A stretch of DNA of 64,000 nt, taken from the NCBI GenBank assembly GCA_963803245.1, contig CAWDLI010000017.1, positions 186,001-250,000 of the forward strand, given 5' to 3'. A program made the position numbers and the translations under genes. The stretch comes from JACVRW01 sp963803245. Lineage in GTDB: Bacteria; Actinomycetota; Thermoleophilia; Solirubrobacterales; Thermoleophilaceae. Below, one piece after another: positions 16,174-25,446 of this stretch. The notes under the pieces are model-generated. The model was not told where the DNA came from, did not search any database, and saw only the letters and a list, made by a program, of their open reading frames with translations. Numbering within the stretch: position 1 is the stretch's first letter; every line of letters starts with the position of its first letter.

Positions 16174-17721
16174 GTGCGTACGCGTGCGCTCCTACTGCTG
16201 CTCGTCGTGGCGATCGCGACGGTGAGCGCCGCCGCTCGCGGCGACCGTCCCGCGGCCGCCGAGGGCGGCCGCCCGCCCGTGGTGCTGCTCGTGTTCGACG
16301 AGTTCCCGGCGGACGCGCTGACCGGACCCGACGGGAAGATCGACGCCGCCCGCTTCCCCAACTTCGCCGCGCTCGCCCGCACGTCCACCTGGTTCCGGGG
16401 CGCGACCACCGTCTTCGACTCGACCACGAAGGCGGTGCCGGCGATCCTCGACGCCAGGGCGCCGCGCAAGGGCACCGGCCCCGGCTTCCAGGGCCACCCC
16501 GCGAACGTGTTCACGCTGTTCGACTCGCTCGGATACGACGTCGTCGCGGAGGAGTCGGTGTCCCCGCTCTGCCCGCCCAGCGTGTGCCCGGGCTCCGCTC
16601 CGGGAACGGCCGAGGGCGTGCTGGACCGCCTGCGCGGCGGCGAGCGCCAGGCGCGCCTGCGCGACTGGATCGACTCGATGCGCGGCGGGGCCGCACCGAC
16701 CCTCTACATGCAGCACGCGCTGTTGCCCCACGAGCCCTGGATCTACCTGCCCTCGGGCCGGCAGAACCGGCCACAGGGAAAGGACCCCGTGGGCGCCATC
16801 AACCGCCCGATCGGGTTCCACGACCCAGAGCTCACCGACCACAACCACCTGCGCCACCTCCTCCAGGTGGGCTCCGTGGACCGCGACATCGGGGTTCTCA
16901 TGCGGCGGCTGCGGAGCCAGGGCATGCTCGATCGGGCGCTCATCGCCGTCGTGGCCGATCACGGCTACTCGTTCGAGGTCGGCGCGAGCGATCGCCGCCA
17001 GGTCAGCGAGACGAACATCGCTCAGATCGCCCCGGTCCCGTACTTCGTGAAGGCCCCCGGCCAGCGCAAGGGCCGGATCGACGACCGCCTCGTTCGCACG
17101 ATGGACTTCCTCCCCACGATCGCGGACCTGCTCGGCGTTCGGATCCCGTGGCCGCACGAGGGCCGCTCGGCGTTCGCGCGGTCCACGCGCCTCAGGCAGG
17201 TGGTGCGCATCCCGCGGCGCGACTTCAGCCGCGTGGTCTCGATCGGCCGGGCGGAGCTCGAGAGCCGCCGCCGGGAGATCCGGCTGTGGCGGGCGCGCAG
17301 GTTCGGGAGCGGCGCCACGAGCCGGCTTTTCCTCGGTGACCCCTGGGCGGCCGCGTACCGGATCGGGCCCCACCCCGAGCTGATCGGCACCAGCCCGCCG
17401 GCCGAGACCGCCGCGAGCGCGACGATCCGCGCGCGGCTCGCGAACGCGCGGCTGCTCCGTCACGTCGCCCCCGGCCGCCGCGTGTACCCCACCCGAGTGG
17501 CGGGCCGGCTGAGCGGAAGCCCTCCCGGCGTGACGCGCGACCTGGCCGTGGCCGCGAACGGCCGCGTGGAGGCGGTCGGGCGCAGCTTCCGGCTGGAGGG
17601 CCAGCCGCCGGAGTACTTCTCGCTCGTGCTGCCCGAGACGGCGCTCCACCGCGGCCGCAACAGCGTCGAGATCCTCGAGGTCGGCGCCGGCGGCCGGCTG
17701 ACCTCGCTCGGGCGCTTCTGA
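16174..17721 (+). CDS. sulfatase/alkaline-phosphatase superfamily protein, exported
   Basis: 515 residues from GTG 16174, with an N-terminal signal segment (ALLLLLVVAIATV). The metal Asp is in LLVFDEFPAD (Asp42), the nucleophile Ser/Thr in FDSTTKAVP (about 83-85), and the metal-binding DH in AVVADHGYS. It lacks the CxPxR motif of true type I sulfatases. That makes it closer to phosphoglycerol/phosphoethanolamine-transferase-like or phosphodiesterase-like members. The last 150 residues are a basic beta-rich region of unknown role. The following gene encodes a GT-C-like membrane protein, so both may act on cell-envelope polymers. Confidence 0.8.
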   Translation: MRTRALLLLLVVAIATVSAAARGDRPAAAEGGRPPVVLLVFDEFPADALTGPDGKIDAARFPNFAALARTSTWFRGATTVFDSTTKAVPAILDARAPRKGTGPGFQGHPANVFTLFDSLGYDVVAEESVSPLCPPSVCPGSAPGTAEGVLDRLRGGERQARLRDWIDSMRGGAAPTLYMQHALLPHEPWIYLPSGRQNRPQGKDPVGAINRPIGFHDPELTDHNHLRHLLQVGSVDRDIGVLMRRLRSQGMLDRALIAVVADHGYSFEVGASDRRQVSETNIAQIAPVPYFVKAPGQRKGRIDDRLVRTMDFLPTIADLLGVRIPWPHEGRSAFARSTRLRQVVRIPRRDFSRVVSIGRAELESRRREIRLWRARRFGSGATSRLFLGDPWAAAYRIGPHPELIGTSPPAETAASATIRARLANARLLRHVAPGRRVYPTRVAGRLSGSPPGVTRDLAVAANGRVEAVGRSFRLEGQPPEYFSLVLPETALHRGRNSVEILEVGAGGRLTSLGRF

Positions 17722-17735
17722 GCGCCGGGGCGAAC

Positions 17736-19115
17736 ATGCCTCGAGTTCCGCTCGCGCCCGCCGCGCTGTTGTGCGTGCTCGTCGCGGCGGCCTCGCTCGC
17801 GCTCCCGTCGGGGCTCGGGTACGACCCGTACGCATGGCTCGTGTGGGGGCGCGAGCTCGCGCACCTCGACCTGTCGACCACGGTGGGGCCGTCGTTCAAG
17901 CCTCTGCCCGCCCTCGTCGCGGCCCCGCTCTCCCCGGCGGGCGACCTCGTCCCGGCGCTGTGGACGCTGATCGTGCGCGCCACCGGCCTGCTCGGCGTGG
18001 TGTTCGCGTTCCGGGTGGCCGGGCGCTTCGCCGGACTCGCCGGGGGAGTCACGGCGGCGCTCGCCACCGCGCTCGCCGAGGGCCAGGTGCGCCACGGCCT
18101 CCTGGGGTACTCGGAGCCGCTGCTGATCGGCCTGACGCTGGGAGCGGTGGACATGCACCTGGGCGGACGCACCCGCTGGGCGTTCGGCCTCGGGGTGCTC
18201 GGCGCGCTCGTCCGCCCCGAGCTCTGGTTTCTCCTCGCGCTCTACGGCGTGTACGCGTGGATCGCCGACCCCGGCTTCCGGGCTGCCGTGGCAGGGGCCC
18301 TCGTGATCGTGCCGGCCCTCTGGATCGGGCTCGACTGGTGGGGATCGGGCGAGCTGTTCCACGGCGGGAACGTGGCGCGCAGCACGCCGCCGGAGAGTGC
18401 CGCGCTCACCGATCGGCCCGCCGCCACCGTGATCAGGCGAGCGGGCCAGCTCGTGACGGCGCCGCTCGTGCTGGCCGCCGTGGCGGCGGTGGCTCTGGCC
18501 CTGCGCAGGAGGGTCTGGGTGGTGGTCGTCCTCGGCGCGGCCACGGGCGCGTGGGTGGCGGGCGTCGCGCTGATGGCAGAGCTCGGCTTCACCGGCAACA
18601 TCCGCTACCTCGCGGTACCCGCCGGCCTCCTGGCGGTGCTCGGCGGGATCGGCGTGGGCTGGCTCGTAGACGCGTTCGAGCCAGGACCGCGAAGGCTTGC
18701 GGCGGGCGCGGCCGCGGCGATCGTCCTGGCCGGCTTCTGGGTCTCGCCCGTGCGCTCGAGCGGCGACTGGGTCAGCGCCGCCGGAGAGCAGCACGATCAG
18801 CTCGACGAGCTGTCCGACGCGGTCGAGGCCGCGGGCGGCCGCGACGCCGTCCTCGCCCCGGGGCGGCCGGCGATCAACCCCTGGATGCAGACCGCGCTCG
18901 CATGGAAGCTCGACGTTCCGATCTCGCGGATCCAGGCCACCTGGGGGTCCACGCCCGTGCATCCGAACTGGACGCCGCCCGCTCTCGTGTTCCGGGCGCC
19001 GCCGCTCTTCGCCGGACCGCGCCCGAGCCTGCGCGGGCAACTCGTCGCGGTCAGCCCGGTGGCGCGGACGGGGCGCTGGACCGTGGTGCTTGCCTTGCCG
19101 GCCCCGCCGGGCTAG
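17736..19115 (+). CDS. polytopic membrane protein, GT-C glycosyltransferase-like
   Basis: 459 residues with about ten hydrophobic helices. The early loop motif LGYDPYAWLVWGREL resembles the acidic first-loop motif of GT-C lipid-linked sugar transferases. A C-terminal soluble part of about 100 residues contains NPWMQTALAWKLDVP. The family is common in Thermoleophilia as an unnamed membrane protein. Catalysis is an inference. It lies 14 nt after the sulfatase-like gene and probably shares its transcript. Confidence 0.65.
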   Translation: MPRVPLAPAALLCVLVAAASLALPSGLGYDPYAWLVWGRELAHLDLSTTVGPSFKPLPALVAAPLSPAGDLVPALWTLIVRATGLLGVVFAFRVAGRFAGLAGGVTAALATALAEGQVRHGLLGYSEPLLIGLTLGAVDMHLGGRTRWAFGLGVLGALVRPELWFLLALYGVYAWIADPGFRAAVAGALVIVPALWIGLDWWGSGELFHGGNVARSTPPESAALTDRPAATVIRRAGQLVTAPLVLAAVAAVALALRRRVWVVVVLGAATGAWVAGVALMAELGFTGNIRYLAVPAGLLAVLGGIGVGWLVDAFEPGPRRLAAGAAAAIVLAGFWVSPVRSSGDWVSAAGEQHDQLDELSDAVEAAGGRDAVLAPGRPAINPWMQTALAWKLDVPISRIQATWGSTPVHPNWTPPALVFRAPPLFAGPRPSLRGQLVAVSPVARTGRWTVVLALPAPPG

Positions 19116-19118
19116 GGT
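19113..19118 (+). promoter_or_regulatory. possible -10 box (TAGGGT) before the MMPL gene
   Basis: TAGGGT lies 12 nt before ATG 19131 and overlaps the stop codon of the preceding gene. The spacing fits a very short leader. Confidence 0.35.
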
Positions 19119-19130
19119 CCGGGCTCTCGC

Positions 19131-21500
19131 ATGACTGGCCCGCTGTATCGGATCGGTCGGGCCTGCAGCCGTCATCACTGGCCCGTCGTCGGCGCGTGGA
19201 TCCTCGCGGCGCTCGTGCTCGTCCTGGCGGCGGGCGCGGCCGGCGAGCGGAACAGCGACAACCTGTCCCTCCCCGGGACGGACTCCAAGCGCGCCCAGGA
19301 CCTGCTCTCGTCGGACCTCCCGAAGCAGGCCTACGGGACCAACCCGGTGGTGCTCGAGTCCACGAGCGGGAAGCTCACCGACTCGAAGAACAAGAAGGCC
19401 GTCGACGACGCGGTGGACTCGCTCAAGAAGGCCGACCACGTGATCCGGGTGGTGAGCCCGCTCAGCAGCGACGGCGCGGCGGCCCTGAGCAAGGACAAGA
19501 CGATCGGCTACATCTCCGTGACGCTCGACGAGGGCCCGAGCGACCTCACGAAGGACGACGCCGAGACCATCATCGACGCGGCCGACCCGGCGAAGGACGC
19601 CGGCATCGACGTGTCGGCCGGCGGCTACCTCGGAAACGCGGTGTCGAAGGCCGACGAGGGCAACAGCGAGGCGATCGGCATCGCCGCGGCGGTGATCATC
19701 CTGCTGTTCGCGTTCGGCACGGTCACGGCGATGGTCCTCCCGATCATCACCGCCATCTTCGGCCTCGTCGCCTCGCTGTCGATCATCCGCCTGCTCGGCC
19801 ACGTGGCCGAGGTGCCCGACGTCTCCTCGACGCTGGCGACGATGATCGGGCTGGGCGTGGGGATCGACTACGCGCTCTTCATCGTCACCCGCCACAAGCT
19901 GCAGCTCAAGGACGGGATGGACATCCGCGAGTCGATCGCGCGCGCCACCGCCACCGCGGGTGGCGCGGTGGTCTTCGCCGGCGGCACCGTGGTGATCGCG
20001 CTGGTGTCGCTGCTCCTGTCGGGCATCCCGCTCGTGGGCACGATGGGCTACTGCGCCGCGGTATCCGTGGTCGTCGCGGTGCTCGCCGCCACCACGCTCC
20101 TCCCCGCGCTGCTGGGCGCGCTCGACTACCGCATCAACTCACTGCGGGTGAAGCTGGGCCGCACCCATCCGGACGATCACCAGCCGCACGGCTGGGCCCG
20201 CTGGGCGCGAGGTGTGGCGGCGCGCCCATGGCGCTCGACGATCGTCGCGGTCGTGATCCTCGGCGTGCTGGCGGCCCCGGTGCTCAACCTGGAGCTCGGA
20301 TCCTCCGACGCCGGTGAGCTCCCCGAGAGCACCACCGCACGCCAGGCCTACGACGGGATCTCCAAGGGCTTCGGCGTCGGCGCGAACGCGCCGCTGCTCA
20401 TCGGCGTGAAGCTCGACCCGGCCGCCAAGCCCGACCAGAAGCAGCTCGACCAGGTCAACCAGCAGGAGCAGAAGCTCAAGGACCAGCAGCAACAGCAGGA
20501 AGAGCAGCTGGAGGCGGAGGGCGTGCCCCAGTCGCAGGCCCAGCAGCAGGTGCAACAGCAGACGGCGAGCCAGCAGAAGAAGCTCGACCAGCAGAAGAAG
20601 GCCGCGTCCTCACCATCCACAGACACGCGGCTCACCGACCTCGAGAACGCGATCAAGAAGACGGCCGGCGTGAAGTCGGTGTCTCCGGCGAGTCTCGACA
20701 AGGCCGGCACGGCGGGGGTGTTCACCGCCGTGCCAACCACGGCTCCGTCCGATCCCAAGACCGAGGACCTCATCAAGCACCTGCGCTCCGACGTGATCCC
20801 GAGCGCGACGAAGGGCAACGGCGTGACCGCGTTCGTGGGCGGCCAGACCGCGGGCTACATCGACCTCGCGGACAGGATCGCCGACAAGCTTCCGCAGATG
20901 ATCGCCATCGTCGTGGCGCTCAGCTGCCTCGTGCTCCTACTGGCGTTTCGCTCGCTGCTGCTGCCCCTTAAGGCGGCGGTCGCGAACCTCCTGTCGGTGG
21001 CCGCCGCATACGGCGTGGTGACCTTCGTGTTCCAGGAGGGCCACGGCGCCACGCTGATCGGGCTGGAGGGGGCCACGCCCATCGTGAGCTACGTGCCGCT
21101 CCTGATGTTCGCGATCCTCTTCGGGCTGTCGATGGACTACGAGGTGTTCCTGCTCACGCAGATCCAGGAGCACTTCAAGGAGTCGAACGACCCGAAGAAG
21201 GCGGTAGTCGACGGCCTGGCTTCCACCGGCAGGGTGATCACCTCGGCGGCCCTGATCATGGTCTGCGTGTTCTCGAGCTTCATCCTCACGGACGACGCGA
21301 TCATCAAGCAGTTCGGCGTGGGGCTGTCGGTCGCGATCGCCATCGACGCGACGATCGTGCGCTGCCTGTTCGTGCCGGCCGTGATGGCCCTGATGGGCCG
21401 CGCGGCGTGGTGGCTCCCCAAGCCCGTGGACAGGGTGCTGCCGAAGATCAGCGTCGAGGGCGAGGGCTACTTCGAGGCGCTGGAGGCCAAGCGAGCGTAG
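19131..21500 (+). CDS. MMPL-family RND transporter with Gln-rich insert
   Basis: 789 residues. Two six-helix bundles each carry the MMPL signature (GLGVGIDYALFIVTRHK and FGLSMDYEVFLLTQIQE), separated by periplasmic loops. Such proteins move lipids or other hydrophobic compounds out of the cell using the proton gradient. The second large loop (about residues 433-506, nt 20431-20650) is a Gln/Lys-rich, highly helical run (QQQQEEQLEAEG and similar) that I do not expect in the family. It may act as a coiled-coil stalk. Membrane neighbours upstream suggest an envelope role. A second MMPL transporter is encoded at 55324. Confidence 0.92.
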   Translation: MTGPLYRIGRACSRHHWPVVGAWILAALVLVLAAGAAGERNSDNLSLPGTDSKRAQDLLSSDLPKQAYGTNPVVLESTSGKLTDSKNKKAVDDAVDSLKKADHVIRVVSPLSSDGAAALSKDKTIGYISVTLDEGPSDLTKDDAETIIDAADPAKDAGIDVSAGGYLGNAVSKADEGNSEAIGIAAAVIILLFAFGTVTAMVLPIITAIFGLVASLSIIRLLGHVAEVPDVSSTLATMIGLGVGIDYALFIVTRHKLQLKDGMDIRESIARATATAGGAVVFAGGTVVIALVSLLLSGIPLVGTMGYCAAVSVVVAVLAATTLLPALLGALDYRINSLRVKLGRTHPDDHQPHGWARWARGVAARPWRSTIVAVVILGVLAAPVLNLELGSSDAGELPESTTARQAYDGISKGFGVGANAPLLIGVKLDPAAKPDQKQLDQVNQQEQKLKDQQQQQEEQLEAEGVPQSQAQQQVQQQTASQQKKLDQQKKAASSPSTDTRLTDLENAIKKTAGVKSVSPASLDKAGTAGVFTAVPTTAPSDPKTEDLIKHLRSDVIPSATKGNGVTAFVGGQTAGYIDLADRIADKLPQMIAIVVALSCLVLLLAFRSLLLPLKAAVANLLSVAAAYGVVTFVFQEGHGATLIGLEGATPIVSYVPLLMFAILFGLSMDYEVFLLTQIQEHFKESNDPKKAVVDGLASTGRVITSAALIMVCVFSSFILTDDAIIKQFGVGLSVAIAIDATIVRCLFVPAVMALMGRAAWWLPKPVDRVLPKISVEGEGYFEALEAKRA

Positions 21501-21973
21501 TAGCCACGATCGGCGTCTACGGCTTCACCGCCGAGGCATTCCTGGAAGCGCTGAAGCGAGCCGACGTGCGCGTGCTGCTCGATGTGCGGCAGCGCCGCGG
21601 CGTGCGCGGGCCCGAGTACGCCTGGGCCAACTCGGCCCGCCTCCAGCGCGCTCTGGCCGAGGCGGGCATCGAGTACCGCCACCACAAGGACCTGGCTCCG
21701 ACCACAGAGCTGCGGCGGCTGCAATACGCCGAGGATGACCGGCTCGGGGTGGGCAAGCGCTCACGCACCGCACTGGCGCCGGCCTATATCGAGCGCTACA
21801 CCCACGAGATCCTCGATCGCGCCGATCTGGACGCGGTTGTGGCTGAGCTTCCCGAGGAGGGAGCCGGGGCCCTGTTCTGCGTGGAGCGCGACCCGGAGGC
21901 CTGCCACCGCTCGCTGGTGGCGGAGCGGCTGGCGGAGCGCCACGGCGTGGAGGTCCTGCCCCTTCGGCCGTGA
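21407..21973 (+). CDS. DUF488 family protein, start uncertain
   Basis: The recognisable domain runs from VVATIGVYGFTAEAFLEALK (nt about 21498) to the stop. It contains VLLDVRQRRGVRG and the family end motif CVERDPEACHRSLVAERL. DUF488 proteins are small and cytoplasmic with no settled function; the Cys/His pair in the last motif is conserved. No ATG, GTG or TTG occurs near the domain start. The first usable codon (ATG 21407) would overlap the MMPL gene by 94 nt. A missing base or an unusual start could explain this. The domain itself is about 157 residues, normal for the family. Confidence 0.75.
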   Translation: MVAPQARGQGAAEDQRRGRGLLRGAGGQASVVATIGVYGFTAEAFLEALKRADVRVLLDVRQRRGVRGPEYAWANSARLQRALAEAGIEYRHHKDLAPTTELRRLQYAEDDRLGVGKRSRTALAPAYIERYTHEILDRADLDAVVAELPEEGAGALFCVERDPEACHRSLVAERLAERHGVEVLPLRP

Positions 21974-21974
21974 G

Positions 21975-21980
21975 TAGCGT
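21975..21980 (+). promoter_or_regulatory. -10 box (TAGCGT) before the AbrB-type gene
   Basis: TAGCGT is followed by 8 nt and then GTG 21989, consistent with a leaderless transcript. Confidence 0.4.
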
Positions 21981-21988
21981 CACCTGCC

Positions 21989-23038
21989 GTGGGGCGTCCG
22001 GTCGTGTGGCTCGGGATCGCTGCCGGCGTGCTCGCCGGCGGCCAGGCGCTCGACCGCGCCGGGCTGCCGTCGTCCTACCTGTTTGCGGCGATGCTGCTCG
22101 GGCTGGCCATCGCGCTGATGCGACCCGGACGAGTGGACGTCGTACCGCTGGCGTTCCGCTCGAGCCAGGCGATCGCCGGCGTGACCCTCGGCGCTTACCT
22201 GCAGAGCGACGCGCTGCGCGCGCTCGGCGACTCGTGGCTCCCGGTGGCGCTGGTGTCCTTCGCCACGCTCGCGGCCAGCCTCCTCGCCGGCGCGGCACTG
22301 GCCCGCACCACCCCGCTCGACGCGCCCACGGCCGCGCTCGGCCTGATCGCGGGCGGTGCGTCTGGCATCGTCGGGATGTCCGGCGACCTCGGGGCCGACG
22401 ACCGGCTGGTGGCCTTCATGCAGTACCTGCGCGTGCTGGTGGTCGTGGTCACGACCCCGCTGGTGATCGCTCTGTTCTTCGGCGGCGAGCACGCGGGCGC
22501 GGCGGCGGCCGTGCCGAGCGCCTCGACGCTCGGCGAGCCGGTGGACTGGGTGCTCGCCCTGGCGCTCGCGGCGGCTGGGGCCCTGCTGGCGGCGCGCGCG
22601 AAGGTCACCGCGGGCGTGCTGCTCGGCCCGATGGTCCTCACGGGCGTCGTGGTGCTCGGAGGGTTTGCGGACGACTTCGCCGTCCCGGATCTGCTCAGCC
22701 AGGCGGCATTCGCCGTCATCGGTCTCCAGGTCGGGCTGCGCTTCACCCCGGACACGATCCGGCTGCTCGGCAGACTCACCGGCCCGGTGCTCGCGGCGCT
22801 CGCCGCCCTGCTGGCCGTCTGCTTCGGCCTGGCGCTTCTGCTCGACGCCACCACGTCCGCATCGCTCCTGGACAGCTATCTGGCCACCACGCCGGGCGGC
22901 CTCTATGCCGTCCTGGCCGTGGCCTTCGGGGCTGGCGCCAACACCACGTTCATCGTGGCCGTGCAGAGCCTGCGCGTGCTCGCGATGGTGCTGCTCGCCC
23001 CGCTTGCGGTGCGCTGGACCCTCCGGCTGGCGCGCTGA
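21989..23038 (+). CDS. AbrB-family membrane protein (putative ammonia monooxygenase-like transporter)
   Basis: 349 residues with about ten helices and an internal repeat. Each half has a pattern like GLPSSYLFAAMLLGLAIAL or TAGVLLGPMVLTGVVVLGG, and the ends contain GGLYAVLAVAFGAGANTTFI. This is the AbrB/PF05145 family, once annotated as ammonia monooxygenase and thought to be a membrane transporter or regulator. Substrate unknown. GTG start behind a -10-like TAGCGT. It converges with the helicase gene. Confidence 0.85.
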   Translation: MGRPVVWLGIAAGVLAGGQALDRAGLPSSYLFAAMLLGLAIALMRPGRVDVVPLAFRSSQAIAGVTLGAYLQSDALRALGDSWLPVALVSFATLAASLLAGAALARTTPLDAPTAALGLIAGGASGIVGMSGDLGADDRLVAFMQYLRVLVVVVTTPLVIALFFGGEHAGAAAAVPSASTLGEPVDWVLALALAAAGALLAARAKVTAGVLLGPMVLTGVVVLGGFADDFAVPDLLSQAAFAVIGLQVGLRFTPDTIRLLGRLTGPVLAALAALLAVCFGLALLLDATTSASLLDSYLATTPGGLYAVLAVAFGAGANTTFIVAVQSLRVLAMVLLAPLAVRWTLRLAR

Positions 23039-23048
23039 TGCGCCGGGC

Positions 23049-25277
23049 TCAGGCCACCACGCGCAGGTGGCGCACGGGGCGGGCGCGCAGCTCGCGGACG
23101 ACCGCGGCCACGAGGCGCTCCTCGTCGTGCACCTGGCCGTCGGTCACGGCGCTGATCAGGCTGCGCTTGCGCTGGAGCAACTCGGCCATGGTCTCGTCGA
23201 TCGTGTCGGGCGCCAGCAGGTAGTACGCCGTGACCGCCTCGTCCTGGCCGATCCGGTGCAGGCGGTCCTCGGCCTGGTCGTGGCGAGCGGGCGTCCAGTC
23301 CAGCTCCAGGAACGCCACGTTGGAGGCGCGCGTGAGCGTCAGCCCCTGCGAGGCCGCCTTCATCGAGCACACGATCAGCTGAGGTCCGTCCTCGCTCTGG
23401 AAGGCGTCCACGGCGGCCTGGCGGGCACGGGTGGAGTCGGCGCCCAGGATCCGCGCCGCCTTCGGGAAGCGCTCGAGCACCGCGCGCTGGATCGCCACGT
23501 GCTCCGCGAAGATCACGAGCGGCTCCCCGGAGGCGAGGAAGTCCCCGACCCATCCGAGCGCGGCCGGCAGCTTGCCGTGCGCGGCGAGCTGCCTCAGGTT
23601 GTTGAGCCGCACCAGCTGCTCGGCGCGCAGCGCCGCCGCCACCTTCGCGTCGATCGTGCTGAGATCGAGCGGCAGCGTCTGGAGCCAGGCGATCACGTCC
23701 GTCTCCGCGAGCCGGTACTCGTGCTCGTTCACGAGCGACACGGGAACCGTGTCGTGGCGCTTGGCCGGCAGCTGCGGAAGCACCTGCTGCTTCGTGCGGC
23801 GCACGTAACAGTGCGCCCGCAGATTCCAGTGGAGGCGATCGTCGCTTCCGGCCGCACGGAAGCGGCGCGCGAGCCGGGCGCCGCTTCCGAAGTCGCCGAG
23901 CCGGCCGAGCACGCGCAGCTGGGCTATGAGCTCGTCGGGCCGGTTGAGGATCGGGGTGCCGGTCAGGGCGAGTCGCAGGGCGTCCTGCGGCAGTGTGTTC
24001 ACGAGCGCGAGCGCCGCCTTCGTCCGGCGCGCGCGCGGGTTCTTCACGTAATGCGATTCGTCGAGCACGAGCGCACGGGCGCCCACCTTCGCGAGCCGCG
24101 CGGCGTGGGCATCCAGGATGTCGTAGTTCAGGACCACGATCTCGGCGCTCCGGGCGTCCTCGTTCCAGGCGGAGTCGCCGCGACCGTCGAGCACCGCCAC
24201 GCTGCGGTGCTTGAGCCAGTGCTGTGTCTCGCGCTCCCACATCAGCTTCATGCTCGCCGGGCAGACCACGATCGCGGGAAACGCGCCGTCGGCCTCGAGC
24301 GCCGCAAGCGCCTGCACCGTCTTGCCGAGCCCCTGCTCGTCGGCGATGAACGTCCTCCGCCGCTGCAGGGCATAGCGCACGCCGGCGCGCTGGAACGGGT
24401 GCAGCTCGCCGCCCAGGTCGAGCCCGCTCAGCTCGGCGTCCTCGGCGTACGAGAGCGCGACCGTCTCGGACGCGCGCTCGTGCTCGTTCACGAGCTCGTC
24501 GAGCAGCTCACCCGCTCGCTCCTCCACGCGGACCTGCGGATGCTCCGCGAGGAAGGTGGTGAGCTCCGTGGCCAGGGCCGGGTCTCCCGGAACGGACACG
24601 CCCCAGAGCGCGTCACGGGCGAAGAAGCGGCCGGCCCTGGGCACCGCGCGCGCCTCCGACAGTCGCCGGAAGTCGTCCGCCGGGCCCTGATCCCAGCCGC
24701 TGTAGATGGTCAGCTCAGGCTCGCCGTCGTCGCCGATCTCGAGCGTCAGCTCGGCTGCGTCGGGCGTCTCGCCGAGCGCCAGCTCGCGGGCGCTCGCACG
24801 CGCGAGGTCGTCCAGCTGCGCGCCCTCGATGTCCGGGACCCGCCGCGCGGCGGGGCTGTCGAACGGGATCACGAGCCGCCCCTCGCGGCCGCCGACGCTC
24901 GAGCGCGCGACGCTCTCGGGCGGGTCGCCCGAGATGGTGTGGAGCACGAATGCCCCGGCGCCCTCGTGGGCACCCACGAACACGAGCGCTCGCCAGCGAT
25001 CCGAGTCGCTCAGCCAGTCGAGCACCTCGGCGGTGGGCACGAGCCGGGGGAAGCGCTCGAGCACCTCGGCGACCTGCTTGGCGATGCGTGGATCGGCCGG
25101 CACGCGCCAGTGCTTGCGCCGCCAGTTGAACCAGCGGCCGGGAAGCAGACGCACGGCCTCGTTCAACTCCTCGTCGAACGGGAACTCGAAGACGATCTCC
25201 ACGTCCCGGGGGTTGTCCGCGAGCAGCCAGACCGTGCCCCCCTGCGCCTCCGACTCGTTCAGGATCGACTCAGACAC
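23049..25277 (-). CDS. SNF2-family DEAD/DEAH helicase
   Basis: 742 residues. The N-terminal 270 are family-specific and include GRWFNWRRKHWRVP, like the HARP/RNA-binding part of SMARCAL1-type proteins. The ATPase core has Walker A ADEQGLGKTVQALA, motif II DESHYVKN, motif III LTGTPI, and motif VI QAEDRLHRIGQ near the end. Proteins of this kind remodel or anneal DNA, probably during repair. GTG 25277 lies 9 nt after a -10-like TAGTCT on the minus strand. It stands alone, with no obvious partner such as a nuclease or methylase. Confidence 0.9.
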   Translation of the reverse strand: MSESILNESEAQGGTVWLLADNPRDVEIVFEFPFDEELNEAVRLLPGRWFNWRRKHWRVPADPRIAKQVAEVLERFPRLVPTAEVLDWLSDSDRWRALVFVGAHEGAGAFVLHTISGDPPESVARSSVGGREGRLVIPFDSPAARRVPDIEGAQLDDLARASARELALGETPDAAELTLEIGDDGEPELTIYSGWDQGPADDFRRLSEARAVPRAGRFFARDALWGVSVPGDPALATELTTFLAEHPQVRVEERAGELLDELVNEHERASETVALSYAEDAELSGLDLGGELHPFQRAGVRYALQRRRTFIADEQGLGKTVQALAALEADGAFPAIVVCPASMKLMWERETQHWLKHRSVAVLDGRGDSAWNEDARSAEIVVLNYDILDAHAARLAKVGARALVLDESHYVKNPRARRTKAALALVNTLPQDALRLALTGTPILNRPDELIAQLRVLGRLGDFGSGARLARRFRAAGSDDRLHWNLRAHCYVRRTKQQVLPQLPAKRHDTVPVSLVNEHEYRLAETDVIAWLQTLPLDLSTIDAKVAAALRAEQLVRLNNLRQLAAHGKLPAALGWVGDFLASGEPLVIFAEHVAIQRAVLERFPKAARILGADSTRARQAAVDAFQSEDGPQLIVCSMKAASQGLTLTRASNVAFLELDWTPARHDQAEDRLHRIGQDEAVTAYYLLAPDTIDETMAELLQRKRSLISAVTDGQVHDEERLVAAVVRELRARPVRHLRVVA

Positions 25278-25286
25278 GAACTTACG

Positions 25287-25292
25287 AGACTA
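25287..25292 (-). promoter_or_regulatory. -10 box (TAGTCT, minus strand) of the helicase gene
   Basis: On the minus strand TAGTCT is followed by 9 nt and GTG 25277, as in the other short-leader genes here. Confidence 0.4.
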
Positions 25293-25446
25293 GCCACGCT
25301 GGGCGTCGGCAGGCGGCGATTCGGCGAAAGCGGGCTGCAAGAACGCGACCGCGGGTGGACTACGGGCCGGCCGGCTCCTACCTTGTTGCGCTCCGTTGCA
25401 CCGCCCCGCCATGGATGGCGTCAGGCGTGAGACGGGCATTGCCGCC

